Shown here piece after piece: positions 34,845 through 45,666 of a stretch of DNA of 64,000 nucleotides (position 1 is the stretch's first letter; every line of letters starts with the position of its first letter). The notes below the pieces were generated by a model, which was not told the DNA's origin, searched no databases, and saw only the letters and a program-made list of their open reading frames with translations. The stretch comes from JAUWKC01 sp035527845 (GTDB taxonomy: Bacteria > Planctomycetota > Phycisphaerae > Sedimentisphaerales > Anaerobacaceae): positions 1 to 64,000 of the forward strand of contig DATKZT010000082.1 of the NCBI GenBank assembly GCA_035527845.1, given 5' to 3'. Made by a program: the position numbers and the translations under genes.

Positions 34845-35144
34845 TTATCCTCTGACGTTTCTTTTGCCTGGCCACTGTAGCAGCAGTGGCCTTCTTTCTT
34901 TTCCTGGTCGAATTTCCTTTCGTTGGGTCTGCCACTGCTTTCGGTGGGGACAGCCAGCCTGTACCCAAAGTTCAATTTCCGTCTTGGAGTAGAGCACCTT
35001 GCGGCAGAGCTTTATGGGAAGAGGTCCCAGTGCTCCGTTAGCTGAAATTTTGTAGTATGTTGGCCTCGCGATTCTCAAACACGCGCAGAGCTGTTGTATA
35101 TCCAGTAAAAGCGGCTCGATTCTTTCGGGGGTGCTGTCACTCAT
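34845..35144 (-). CDS. AlpA/MerR-type helix-turn-helix protein
   Basis: The 99-residue protein carries LLLDIQQLCACLRIARPTYY and KLCRKVLYSKTEIELWVQAG, the winged HTH of AlpA/excisionase-like proteins on mobile elements. The C-terminus is basic (KEIRPGKERRPLLLQWPGKR). Its ATG overlaps the primase stop by eight bases, showing coupling. Likely roles are regulation or excision. Confidence 0.7.
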   Translation of the reverse strand: MSDSTPERIEPLLLDIQQLCACLRIARPTYYKISANGALGPLPIKLCRKVLYSKTEIELWVQAGCPHRKQWQTQRKEIRPGKERRPLLLQWPGKRNVRG

Positions 35145-35910
35145 TGCTTGCCCCCTGTTCCGTGGCCATTTCCAGCAACGTTTCTCTTAGCTGGTCCGGC
35201 TCTACCGCGTCGTGAGCTTCAATCCAGTCGGAAACGTCTTTGTAGCCGTCCGGCAAGGTAATAATCTTTAGGCTCTTAACCTTGCTCCGTAACGATTCAA
35301 TTTCGTCACGAACGTGTTCCCGCCCCGGCACATCGTTATCACCGCAAATGATGACATCTTTTCTGTACAATGGTCTCTCAAAGTCCGGATTCTTTCGACA
35401 GCATGAAGGCCACTTGCCCGCGCCGCCAGGGTTGCACGTTGCGGTTACGCCGATTGACCGTAAGCTGCCTTCGTCTTTTTCACCTTCCACAATGACAATA
35501 GGGCCTTCGGCTTTGAGAATCTCCGGCAGACGGTAGAGAATCGGCTTCTGTCCGTTCATTCCCCACTTCCAGCCCCCACTGCCCCGAGTTCTCGCGGGGA
35601 ACTCTTTGCTTGCCGTCCGGCATACCTGAAAACTCAATTGTCCGTTTTCTGCGCAATAGTCATACGTTTTAATGACTGGATCACCCCCGTAATTGTCCAC
35701 GCTCCCCGCGTCTGCGTTCAGCCCTAATCGTTCGGCGATATCCTCGTAGGCGCACCCGGCAAAACACTTCAGTAGAATCCGTCCGTCCCTACCGTTTTTG
35801 ACCGACAAGCTCGGCTTCTTATCCTCGTGACAGGGACAGAGCGCCATGTACCCGGAGCCGTTCCGCCGGACGCAGCGCAATTGAGATAGCACGGCTTGGA
35901 GGTTACTCAT
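35137..35910 (-). CDS. CHC2 zinc-finger / TOPRIM DNA primase-like protein
   Basis: From ATG 35910, which overlaps the upstream HTH gene by eight bases, the product has 257 residues. Residues 20-65 form a CHC2-like zinc finger (MALCPCHEDKKPSLSV, LLKCFAGC). The TOPRIM part contains IVIVEGEKDEGSL and VIICGDNDVPGREHV with the metal-binding DxD, followed by YKDVSDWIEAH. This is the shape of P4-alpha-type or phage primase fragments without a helicase. It probably serves the element's own replication. Confidence 0.85.
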   Translation of the reverse strand: MSNLQAVLSQLRCVRRNGSGYMALCPCHEDKKPSLSVKNGRDGRILLKCFAGCAYEDIAERLGLNADAGSVDNYGGDPVIKTYDYCAENGQLSFQVCRTASKEFPARTRGSGGWKWGMNGQKPILYRLPEILKAEGPIVIVEGEKDEGSLRSIGVTATCNPGGAGKWPSCCRKNPDFERPLYRKDVIICGDNDVPGREHVRDEIESLRSKVKSLKIITLPDGYKDVSDWIEAHDAVEPDQLRETLLEMATEQGASNE

Positions 35911-36109
35911 GCCTGCCCTCCAAGTCATGTTTGGGTTCCTGTGCAAGACTTGAAAGAGCCACTCTTACTTCCGCTTCATTGAACCGGGAACGTCCGTTCA
36001 CGTCCAAGCATGGAATGTCACCGGCCTCTGCCAACTGCTTGAGGTACTTCTTCGGCAGGCCCAACCGCGTCGCCAACGAATCCAACGGGATATAAACATC
36101 ATCGAACAT
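35903..36109 (-). CDS. Small HTH protein upstream of the primase
   Basis: Using ATG 36109 the product has 68 residues: MFDDVYIPLDSLATRLGLPK with KYLKQLAEAGDIPCLDVNGR, an AlpA/excisionase-type HTH and wing. A TTG at 36145 would add 12 residues. The stop overlaps the primase start. It is a likely regulator of the replication operon. Confidence 0.6.
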   Translation of the reverse strand: MFDDVYIPLDSLATRLGLPKKYLKQLAEAGDIPCLDVNGRSRFNEAEVRVALSSLAQEPKHDLEGRHE

Positions 36110-36199
36110 CGCATCACAAAATACGACATTCAAGAAGGATGTCAAAACAGTGGTAGGATACGGTAGGATAAAGTACGATAATGAACTATGCGCCCTCCC

Positions 36200-36940
36200 T
36201 CAAGACGCATCTGGCTTGTATTTCAGCAAGTATTCGCCTGGCAGTTCATCTGTAGGAAGTATCCATTTTCTCGCACTGACGTTCTTGAAATGATACTTCC
36301 TGTTCTTTGTGTTGTCATTTATCCATCGGCGTATCGTGCTGACACTTACTGTGAACATCTCGGCCCACTTCTGCATGGATAATGGACGCGACCAGGTTAC
36401 CTTCTTGACGCGCTGCTTGGGACTGAGCGCGGACGGTCCACGCAGCCTTTTGCGTCCTAATCTTGATGTTTGCAGCGCGCTCAATCTTTCTAAATGCTTA
36501 ACCAACGCCTTCGCCTGATCTCTATTTTTAGGGAGCCAATCATAAGACTTAGTTTCTGAACGATCTAAACCATAGTGCCATCCTTTCATAAGAGCCAAGC
36601 TTCTCCGTAGCCGGTAATATAAGAGTCTTGCCTCATCTTCACCGACGTACAACTCTATAAGACGCTTCAGTTTCAGCGCAGAATAGTGGATATTCAAAGT
36701 ACTCTTAACCAACTCCGTGGGCACATAGCAGTCTTCACTGTATAGGTCCTCGCCCTCTTTTATAAGGATAATGATTGTAGAGACATTGCGTTCAGTATCA
36801 TGTAGTCTGTCTATCAAACGATGTACGCGGCTCGCCAATTGCTCAAGATTCTCGGCTAATTTGCCGTAACGACGCTCAGCCGCCCTAAAATCATTCTCCG
36901 TGCAGTGAGTATCCCATGGCTCACTTCTGTACTCTCGCAT
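36200..36940 (-). CDS. Hypothetical DNA-binding protein with C-terminal HTH
   Basis: From ATG 36940 (AGGTG four bases upstream) the product has 246 residues; the frame is open to 37075. The N-terminal half is helical and coiled-coil-like (RRYGKLAENLEQLASRVHRL). Residues about 190-246 hold QKWAEMFTVSVSTIRRWIND, a MerR/excisionase-like helix-turn-helix, followed by a wing (HFKNVSARKWILPTDELPGE). It heads the leftward regulatory and replication operon of the element and is a plausible master regulator. No enzyme motif is seen. Confidence 0.55.
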   Translation of the reverse strand: MREYRSEPWDTHCTENDFRAAERRYGKLAENLEQLASRVHRLIDRLHDTERNVSTIIILIKEGEDLYSEDCYVPTELVKSTLNIHYSALKLKRLIELYVGEDEARLLYYRLRRSLALMKGWHYGLDRSETKSYDWLPKNRDQAKALVKHLERLSALQTSRLGRKRLRGPSALSPKQRVKKVTWSRPLSMQKWAEMFTVSVSTIRRWINDNTKNRKYHFKNVSARKWILPTDELPGEYLLKYKPDAS

Positions 36941-37239
36941 TTTCACCTGCTTTCTTCGGGTCGGTCTGGCCTTCGGCAAGTAAGCAGGTAAAGAAAACCT
37001 CGCCAAAGGCCAAACCGCTTGGCCGGTAGCTGGGCGGCCGTCCCAAGTGTTATTCGCGTACGTAATACTACGCATTTTCCGCTAAAATGTCAAACCACAG
37101 CCGTTCTTCCTTGTTTGCCGTTGTCTTCGGTTCGTGTGAGGTGTAGAATACACGTGTTGACAATTGAATAGTCTTTTGCACTGAGTTTTTAGCGTTCCGA
37201 TCTAAATCGCCAGTTTAGGAATCCGTAAACGCAGAAAAA

Positions 37240-37340
37240 TCGGTGCTCGTTTGCCTGCGGGCAAAACGGGCATCGCTGCGTGCTACGGATAGGCTCTGGC
37301 GAGCCTTGATCGGGCACGACTTGCGGTGCCCTTTTTCGTT
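37240..37340 (+). ncRNA. Putative structured RNA / attenuator in a divergent region
   Basis: Three consecutive stems are visible: TTTGCCTGCGGGCAAA (37250-37265), AGGCTCTGGCGAGCCT (37291-37306) and GGGCACGACTTGCGGTGCCC (37312-37331) followed by T5. The last is a rho-independent terminator on the plus strand, yet it sits upstream of the next plus-strand gene (37384). It may end a small RNA or act as an attenuator. A TTGACA box occurs at 37157-37162. Confidence 0.45.
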
Positions 37341-37383
37341 GGGCAGTGGGACCTCCGGACTTCGGATATGAGGAGTCTATGCC

Positions 37384-38301
37384 ATGCGAGATGAACCGGC
37401 CGATCTGAACTTTAAGGAACTCAAAGAGCTTATCGAATCATGGGTCTGCACAGAAGGTGATGCGGTGGACCGCGAAAGCTTTCAAGATAAGTTAGATATT
37501 CTCGAAAGAACATTGGCGTGCTTGCGAATTGAGTTTAAGTGCCTCGAAAACAAGCTACCTCTGGAAACATTCATCCAGGGCTGTGCGCGTAAAGAACAGA
37601 ATTTGCTCTCCTATTGTTTCCCTGAAAAGCCCGCTTCCCTCGGAAGCGGAACTCCCCCAATTCAGCTCCAGCCGATGCTCCTGACTTTTCTGCTACTCCA
37701 CCACAGGGAAGCGTATACCGTGTATGATATTATCGAAGTATTCATTGATCAAATTTGGGATCAACTCCACATCTTGGATTTCAAAAGAACGAAGACCGGT
37801 GTAATCCGATGCTTTACAAACACTCGTTTTGCGGCTCACACTTTGCGGGATGCGGGCCTGCTAAGGTTCACTCGCAAAGAAGCGTACAGGACATGGGTTC
37901 TGTCATTGTCCGGCTTTCTGGTGGCGTCGCTTTTGGTGAAGTGGTCAAGAATGGATTTCGCACAATTCAGTTACCTGGTGTATTATGCTCCATTGCTGCA
38001 TCCGGCAATTTGGGAGGCATGCAACAGTGTCAAAACCTATGACATGTTTGTCAAAGTATTGGCCCAAATCTGTGAACCGAACACCGAAGTGTTTTCAACC
38101 TTTGACGAAGTCCTCCGACAAGCCTATGTTCTGTTGGAGAAATACTGGAGAATTGTGCAGAACCCCAGTTTGTCCGTGAAGGAACGCAAAGAAATCAGCA
38201 TGGAACATGTCAAACGACTTGAGGAAACGCCCGACATCCAGAAGTTCTATTCCGAGTTCTCGAAGTGTGTTAATGTTGAGAGGCTGCTCAGAGACGTGTA
38301 G
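37384..38301 (+). CDS. Hypothetical protein of the integrative element
   Basis: I do not recognise this 305-residue protein. It is largely helical, opens with MRDEPADLNFKELKELIESW and has a winged-helix-like middle (HHREAYTVYDIIEVFIDQIW, RFAAHTLRDAGLLRFTRKEA). No signal peptide or catalytic motif is seen. It is the only long rightward gene in this half of the element. A TATGAGGAG sequence precedes the start. It may be a regulator. Confidence 0.6.
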   Translation: MRDEPADLNFKELKELIESWVCTEGDAVDRESFQDKLDILERTLACLRIEFKCLENKLPLETFIQGCARKEQNLLSYCFPEKPASLGSGTPPIQLQPMLLTFLLLHHREAYTVYDIIEVFIDQIWDQLHILDFKRTKTGVIRCFTNTRFAAHTLRDAGLLRFTRKEAYRTWVLSLSGFLVASLLVKWSRMDFAQFSYLVYYAPLLHPAIWEACNSVKTYDMFVKVLAQICEPNTEVFSTFDEVLRQAYVLLEKYWRIVQNPSLSVKERKEISMEHVKRLEETPDIQKFYSEFSKCVNVERLLRDV

Positions 38302-38358
38302 CCATCAGATGGGCTGCGTGAGGCGTTTCTGCAACGTTCTCGTTGATTCTTCTCCTCG

Positions 38359-38787
38359 TCAAGAATCCATATCGAAGAGCATTGGTGACCTTCGTTCGGG
38401 AATCTGCTCGGCCTCCGGTAGGGGTGGAGGCCAACGCTCTGGAGCGGTATCGGGATTCGGATAGAGAACCATATCTGATCCCTCAAAAGGCATCAGGACA
38501 TTACCGAAACGCAAACCTTCCGCCGAGACCTGGAAAGCGAGGAACTTCTCACCCCTAAAAGTCCGAACCAGACGCCGGAACAAGCTCGGTCGCAAGAACA
38601 GCACCCCTTGTTCATAGACCGTCGCCGGAAATGTCGCTGATACTTTATCACCCGAGACGGTCAGCTCGTTTTCAGTTGCCTTCAAACGCAGGAACGAGGC
38701 ATTAGCCCCTTGCCTGTGTGGAGTACTGTCCTCCCGCACGATAGCGATCATGCGCTGCAACCGTGGTTTATCAACGACGAAGAACAT
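38359..38787 (-). CDS. Single-domain DNA polymerase III beta-clamp-like protein
   Basis: The 142-residue protein resembles one DnaN domain: LQRMIAIVREDSTPHRQGAN near the start, FLRLKATENELTVSGDKVSA, TVYEQGVLFLRPSLFRRLVR and RFGNVLMPFEGSDMVLYP follow the order of strands and helices of a clamp domain. A true bacterial clamp has three such domains (~370 residues), so this is either a clamp-like accessory or an inhibitor or mimic. Similar short clamp-like proteins occur on planctomycete mobile elements as far as I recall. Its role is unproven. Confidence 0.6.
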   Translation of the reverse strand: MFFVVDKPRLQRMIAIVREDSTPHRQGANASFLRLKATENELTVSGDKVSATFPATVYEQGVLFLRPSLFRRLVRTFRGEKFLAFQVSAEGLRFGNVLMPFEGSDMVLYPNPDTAPERWPPPLPEAEQIPERRSPMLFDMDS

Positions 38788-39012
38788 AATAACTCACTTT
38801 ATTGGCCAACCAGCCGTGGGCAACGGACTTGTTCACAGGTTTCTCGGTTTGCGACGCTTCAGTTCATCAAAGATAGACCGTTGCGATTCCTGCATACCTC
38901 ATACGCACTCAACCTTCGTGGGATTCTTCTCTATCATAATTTCTCTCCTGTTTACCTTATTGGCCAGCCGCAGTGGGCGGCGATTGTCTCATGGTCTCGC
39001 TCAGTCCGCTAA
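38788..39012. repeat. Gap with an imperfect direct repeat
   Basis: The phrases CTTTATTGGCCAACCAGCCG (about 38800) and CCTTATTGGCCAGCCGCAG (about 38956) begin two ~30-bp imperfect direct repeats. Very short frames exist on the minus strand, for example MIEKNPTKVECV after GGAGAG, and none is convincing. Confidence 0.35.
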
Positions 39013-39318
39013 TTCTGGCGGCTTGCACCGCGCATTATCTCAGGACTTCGGAAGATCGCTTTTGCTCCTGAATATGCGAAGGTCAGCAACTCTGATCGGC
39101 TTAGGGCTCTGGAGCTTCTCGGCAAGTACAAAAGCATATTCTCCGAGAAGCGCGTAATAGAGGACGTGGCCCGGCAGCGAGAGCTTGACGAGGCACAGAA
39201 GCGAGAAGCCGAGAGGATAGCAGACTTGCTTGCCAAAGAGGCGCAGGGGATCGCAGGGCCGCCGAGAATCCAAGAAATCGGCCCACCGTATGGCTATCCG
39301 CCTGAGAATGCAGCTTGA
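39013..39318 (+). pseudogene. Phage terminase small-subunit C-terminal fragment
   Basis: The frame after a TAA at 39010 reads FWRLAPRIISGLRKIAFAPE, then DRLRALELLGKYKSIFSEKR, the typical end of phage terminase small subunits (alpha-helical segment ALELLGK). No start codon is available in frame and the N-terminal HTH part is missing. It ends PPYGYPPENAA. It suggests the element descends from, or recombined with, a phage. Confidence 0.5.
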
Positions 39319-39538
39319 CCCACCCGATGGGAATGACGAAGACGTTGGATGAATCCGCTTTGCACGTGGCTTCACAACGGTTTTGCACCCCCGGCCATCC
39401 GCGGAAGCGAAACCCCCCAAGCGGCTGCACCGTCCACCAGCACTGTTCACCCCGCGATGTAACTGGATTTTGGGGTTATTTTAGCCAGTGTTTGCGGGTC
39501 CTTCCCAGCGGATGTATAGCTACTCCCGAACGACCCTG

Positions 39539-42500
39539 CGGTTCACCCCCACGTGCGTGGGGAACATGAATTCCATCACTCATTTATTATCCCCCCTCTC
39601 GGTTCACCCCCACGTGCGTGGGGAACATTGCCGCTGCTTTTCCTCTGCGTCTTCGTAGGTCGGTTCACCCCCACGTGCGTGGGGAACATACGCTCGTATC
39701 TCTTTTCGGCCGACCGCTGCACGGTTCACCCCCACGTGCGTGGGGAACATTTATGCGCCTTGACCCACGTCTGCTCGCCAGCCGGTTCACCCCCACGTGC
39801 GTGGGGAACATTGCTTCTCACAATGACTTCGCGCTTCGGCCGCCGGTTCACCCCCACGTGCGTGGGGAACATGCAGGTTCGTATCTGCCGCCAAGCCAAG
39901 TCTGCGGTTCACCCCCACGTGCGTGGGGAACATATATGTAACCTATCAAATTCATTTGTTTTATCCGGTTCACCCCCACGTGCGTGGGGAACATGTTAAA
40001 GGCCAGAATCCCCAGCCTGCCGTTGTCGGTTCACCCCCACGTGCGTGGGGAACATTCTTCTTTCTTGCGATTCATCATCCCTGCCGTCGGTTCACCCCCA
40101 CGTGCGTGGGGAACATGCCTCTTGCCAAGTGGAATACCGCTCCATTTCGGTTCACCCCCACGTGCGTGGGGAACATGTTTTAAGCCCTCGCTTCTGACAT
40201 ACGGGACACGGTTCACCCCCACGTGCGTGGGGAACATCTCGGATGTCCAACCCCTTCCATAGCCGCAATCGGTTCACCCCCACGTGCGTGGGGAACATAC
40301 AGGGTGGCCTTTTCGGCGGCTTGAAGCCTGCGGTTCACCCCCACGTGCGTGGGGAACATGGCTTCGAAACCAAGCTGGGGCAGGTCCGGTACGGTTCACC
40401 CCCACGTGCGTGGGGAACATGGGCCATTTTTGGCCTGTTGAGAGGATGTTGCCGGTTCACCCCCACGTGCGTGGGGAACATGCATTTGATATTAAAGTGT
40501 CTTTCGCTGCCAACGGTTCACCCCCACGTGCGTGGGGAACATAAAATCGTCAGCCTTCCAAAAGGTGCGACCAACGGTTCACCCCCACGTGCGTGGGGAA
40601 CATGCTTGATGAACTCCATCTTAAGCGACCCTCATCGGTTCACCCCCACGTGCGTGGGGAACATCGCAGCGGGGGCTTGGCTTGGATAATGGGATGCGGT
40701 TCACCCCCACGTGCGTGGGGAACATGGCCTGCCGAGGGGTTCGTTCAAACATCATTACGGTTCACCCCCACGTGCGTGGGGAACATGTGCACATGATGAT
40801 TCGGTCGGGGGTAATGGACGGTTCACCCCCACGTGCGTGGGGAACATTAAATGCCGCGAGAGTCCCGGATGTCGCCGACCGGTTCACCCCCACGTGCGTG
40901 GGGAACATATCTGAATACAGCTGGCATCTTCGCCTCACTTCGGTTCACCCCCACGTGCGTGGGGAACATGCTGCGATTGTCACCGGCTCGGCTGGCGTCA
41001 CGGTTCACCCCCACGTGCGTGGGGAACATTCAAGGCTCGACGGGAACCCACGGATGTGTTCGGTTCACCCCCACGTGCGTGGGGAACATCCCGACACGAG
41101 CGAAGGCAACGCCAATCTGTACGGTTCACCCCCACGTGCGTGGGGAACATGGAGGTTGAGGAAATCATTGAGTACGTCGAACGGTTCACCCCCACGTGCG
41201 TGGGGAACATACCTCCAGAAGGTGCCGGAAGGCCAACTCAACCGGTTCACCCCCACGTGCGTGGGGAACATGACGAAGCTCAAAGAGGGCACTGTGGCGA
41301 CGGCGGTTCACCCCCACGTGCGTGGGGAACATGCCCGCATCGTCCAGTATCTTCCTGACCTGCTCGGTTCACCCCCACGTGCGTGGGGAACATTGATTTA
41401 GCGGAATCGTTCGGCGTTTACGACCCGGTTCACCCCCACGTGCGTGGGGAACATGAGGCAAGGTGCTCCTTGATTGCTGCGGTGAACGGTTCACCCCCAC
41501 GTGCGTGGGGAACATCCACCTTGCGGATAGTAGAGGCCGAGCAAGGACGGTTCACCCCCACGTGCGTGGGGAACATGCGCATAAAGAGAGGGAACTGCTG
41601 AGCTACATCGGTTCACCCCCACGTGCGTGGGGAACATTCATCGTTCGTATCTCTCGTCAGCCATAGTTTCGGTTCACCCCCACGTGCGTGGGGAACATGG
41701 CCGTCCAAGTATCCTTAATCCCGAAAACCACGGTTCACCCCCACGTGCGTGGGGAACATGTATTGACCTGAGTTGGTATATTGTCGCCCCCCGGTTCACC
41801 CCCACGTGCGTGGGGAACATGCTTCCGCATTATCTCGTCGGTTGTCGCCATACGGTTCACCCCCACGTGCGTGGGGAACATGGACGCTCGGCGGACTGAC
41901 GCGACACCTTGCGCGGTTCACCCCCACGTGCGTGGGGAACATCGGGGGGAGCCGGTATTGACTCCGAGCGTGAACGGTTCACCCCCACGTGCGTGGGGAA
42001 CATGGCAGGTCCCACGCCAAAAACGAGTCCACGTTCGGTTCACCCCCACGTGCGTGGGGAACATAGTGCCGATGGTCAGTACGGAACAGCGTATTGCGGT
42101 TCACCCCCACGTGCGTGGGGAACATTCGGCCTGCCGTTGACTTGATTTTTGTTCTGTCGGTTCACCCCCACGTGCGTGGGGAACATTACCCTACCTTCTT
42201 CCAATAACCGTGATGCCCCGGTTCACCCCCACGTGCGTGGGGAACATACAAGATGCCCCGCTATCTACCCGGCGACGTGCGGTTCACCCCCACGTGCGTG
42301 GGGAACATTGTTTTGCCAGAGGAAGGCTCAGGGCAATCGACGGTTCACCCCCACGTGCGTGGGGAACATGAGGTAGTTGGCCACCCAAGATGGTTCTTTT
42401 GCGGTTCACCCCCACGTGCGTGGGGAACATCGAACCTTCCCGGCGGAGCGATTTCGAGGATGCGGTTCACCCCCACGTGCGTGGGGAACATGCGACCCAC

Positions 42501-45500
42501 GTCGTCCAGGAGAGGCCGCGGGCCGGTTCACCCCCACGTGCGTGGGGAACATGCCTTGGTTTGGATGGCCTTGTTGGCGAGCGACGGTTCACCCCCACGT
42601 GCGTGGGGAACATAGGTACGAATCGCCGCGAGAGGTCGAGGGCGGCGGTTCACCCCCACGTGCGTGGGGAACATTCTGCGGCCTTGTCTGCGGCCTTGTC
42701 TGCGGCCGGTTCACCCCCACGTGCGTGGGGAACATTACCGCGTCCACCTGGTCATCTTGCTTGTCGTCGGTTCACCCCCACGTGCGTGGGGAACATTCGT
42801 ACTCATTCTCGCTGATGTCCTCACTCAACGGTTCACCCCCACGTGCGTGGGGAACATCAAGGACTCGGCGGCAAGAGACGTCACAAATTCGGTTCACCCC
42901 CACGTGCGTGGGGAACATTTGCCGTCCTTATCTTTGATCAGGGCCATGACCGGTTCACCCCCACGTGCGTGGGGAACATTTGCCGTCCTTATCTTTGATC
43001 AGGGCCATGACCGGTTCACCCCCACGTGCGTGGGGAACATACAGACGGAGTCCCTGCCAATTTGAAGAAACGCGGTTCACCCCCACGTGCGTGGGGAACA
43101 TTGTGCCAGCCCGATGATGTCCTCCTGGGCCTGCGGTTCACCCCCACGTGCGTGGGGAACATGGTCGAAGGCCGCGCCCCTGGTCCCGCAATTTCGGTTC
43201 ACCCCCACGTGCGTGGGGAACATAGCGTCAACGAAATAGCCGCACTCGGAAAAGGCGGTTCACCCCCACGTGCGTGGGGAACATTCGAATGTCGTGCTGC
43301 CGATGAGACCGCCGGCGGTTCACCCCCACGTGCGTGGGGAACATGCACGGCCGGCGCCGGTGATCCACAACTACTACGGTTCACCCCCACGTGCGTGGGG
43401 AACATTAGAGTGCGCCGGAGCCCTGGACGAATACGCTCGGTTCACCCCCACGTGCGTGGGGAACATATACTGGCCCTTACGCTGCTGCAACCTGACCCCG
43501 GTTCACCCCCACGTGCGTGGGGAACATGTATTCCTTGAGCGCCCACCGCCAACGCAATGCGGTTCACCCCCACGTGCGTGGGGAACATAGCCGGGTCGGT
43601 CCGGGTCCCCTCGGCGATCTCGGTTCACCCCCACGTGCGTGGGGAACATGCAAGTCGGTGATCCTGGATGGATGGACTACTCGGTTCACCCCCACGTGCG
43701 TGGGGAACATTCCTGACCAGTACAAAAGCGACAATTCCCATTCGGTTCACCCCCACGTGCGTGGGGAACATTTGATTATTTCTTGCGTTTCCATTTTCCA
43801 ACCCGGTTCACCCCCACGTGCGTGGGGAACATGGCGGGGGGACTCTGAAGGCGGACATACATTACGGTTCACCCCCACGTGCGTGGGGAACATGCCTTCG
43901 TCGAGACCGCCGTCGCCAAACGCATCGGTTCACCCCCACGTGCGTGGGGAACATTCGGCCTTGCGCTTTGTCTCGATGTCTTTGACCGGTTCACCCCCAC
44001 GTGCGTGGGGAACATTTGTCAAGTGCCCTTTACGCTGCCTTGCTGTGCGGTTCACCCCCACGTGCGTGGGGAACATAGGTTCAGCAGGTTGTTGAGCGTC
44101 CACTGCAACGGTTCACCCCCACGTGCGTGGGGAACATGATTATAAGTATTTTTTTTTGTTTCGTAAGTCCGGTTCACCCCCACGTGCGTGGGGAACATTT
44201 GTAATTCTTGTAATAATTGGGTTCGTTCGACGGTTCACCCCCACGTGCGTGGGGAACATTCTGTCAACCATTGTAATCTGCGGCTCTGTTTCGGTTCACC
44301 CCCACGTGCGTGGGGAACATTTTTTTTTTAGAATTCCTGTTGACAGGCGGTCGGTTCACCCCCACGTGCGTGGGGAACATGAGAAGGCCAGCCTCGCAAT
44401 CTCGTCCACCACCGGTTCACCCCCACGTGCGTGGGGAACATATTGGGGTCTCTCGCGAGTGCGGGGATGAATGCGGTTCACCCCCACGTGCGTGGGGAAC
44501 ATTTGAGGTCCGCGATCTCGATCTGCATGTTGAGCGGTTCACCCCCACGTGCGTGGGGAACATTTGCTATCGAACAAGCTGTTGCCGAGTATTTACGGTT
44601 CACCCCCACGTGCGTGGGGAACATTCTTGCGGCTCGGCCTCTATCCGCTGCGCAATCGGTTCACCCCCACGTGCGTGGGGAACATCTGATTTTACTGTTG
44701 ACTTTTGCCGAATAAGACGGTTCACCCCCACGTGCGTGGGGAACATTTATCCGGCCACCTTAATTTCCTCGACGCATTCGGTTCACCCCCACGTGCGTGG
44801 GGAACATTGACCGCTCGCGGTCAAATAGAAGGCCTTGCCGGTTCACCCCCACGTGCGTGGGGAACATATACCTGCCCCGGTTCGACGCTGTCGGGGTCCC
44901 GGTTCACCCCCACGTGCGTGGGGAACATGGTCGGCACTGGTCGCGGCCGGCGACGAGTATCGGTTCACCCCCACGTGCGTGGGGAACATGCTTCAGGTCG
45001 CCGAGCCGCTGACTCGCTGACGGTTCACCCCCACGTGCGTGGGGAACATATCTCGGAATCGTAGTCCTTACCGTTGTCGATCGGTTCACCCCCACGTGCG
45101 TGGGGAACATGTTCACTGCCTCGGGCGTCACTCTCAACAACCGGTTCACCCCCACGTGCGTGGGGAACATCGATTACCCGAGAGAATCAGCGGACATCGT
45201 GACGGTTCACCCCCACGTGCGTGGGGAACATTCTTGTCGCTCTCGGTCCTCAATCACTTTACTCGGTTCACCCCCACGTGCGTGGGGAACATGACACAAA
45301 CTGGTCCAGCGATTCGCAGCCCCGCGGTTCACCCCCACGTGCGTGGGGAACATCATGTCACTCGGCCCCTAACATTCTCGGCGCCAGGTTCACCCCCACG
45401 TGCGTGGGGAACATTCGAGCCTCATCACCTCAGTCTTGGGCGGCGGCGGTTCACCCCCACGTGCGTGGGGAACATGGTTAACGTGTGTTTGAAGTGCAAG

Positions 45501-45658
45501 ATGTATCCGGTTCACCCCCACGTGCGTGGGGAACATTGGCGCGCAAGGGCGATCCAATCGAGCAGCTTCGGTTCACCCCCACGTGCGTGGGGAACATAGG
45601 GCGGCACTGAAGGAACGGCTCGTCGAGAACGGTTCACCCCCACGTGCGTGGGGAACAT
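39539..45658 (-). CRISPR. Type I-E CRISPR array, 101 repeats and 100 spacers
   Basis: Plus-strand repeats are 29 bp, start CGGTTCACCCCCACG and end GTGGGGAACAT; the minus strand (ATGTTCCCC...GTGAACCG) matches the usual type I-E orientation. I tracked every repeat start: 91 intervals are 61 bp and nine are 60 bp, so spacers are 32 nt with nine of 31 nt. Repeats are nearly invariant; the one at 45386 starts with A. Spacers 42919-42950 and 42980-43011 are identical. The leader-proximal end should be at 45658 beside cas2, but only eight bases separate them. The repeat stem is CCCCAC/GTGGGG. Confidence 0.99.
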
Positions 45659-45666
45659 ACTGAAAA

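Noticed and set aside
39040..39450. Antisense frame over the terminase fragment
   Set aside because: The plus-strand translation matches terminase small subunits; the antisense frame does not resemble any family.
39443..39460. CTGTTCACCCCGCGATG resembling a degenerate CRISPR repeat upstream of the array
   Set aside because: It is 96 bp from the first repeat, not a multiple of the 61-bp period, and matches only about 12 bases; probably chance.
39541..45650. Dozens of overlapping frames encoding VHPHVRGEH, GSPPRAWGT and FTPTCVGN strings
   Set aside because: They are translations of the CRISPR repeat in three frames; none is a gene.
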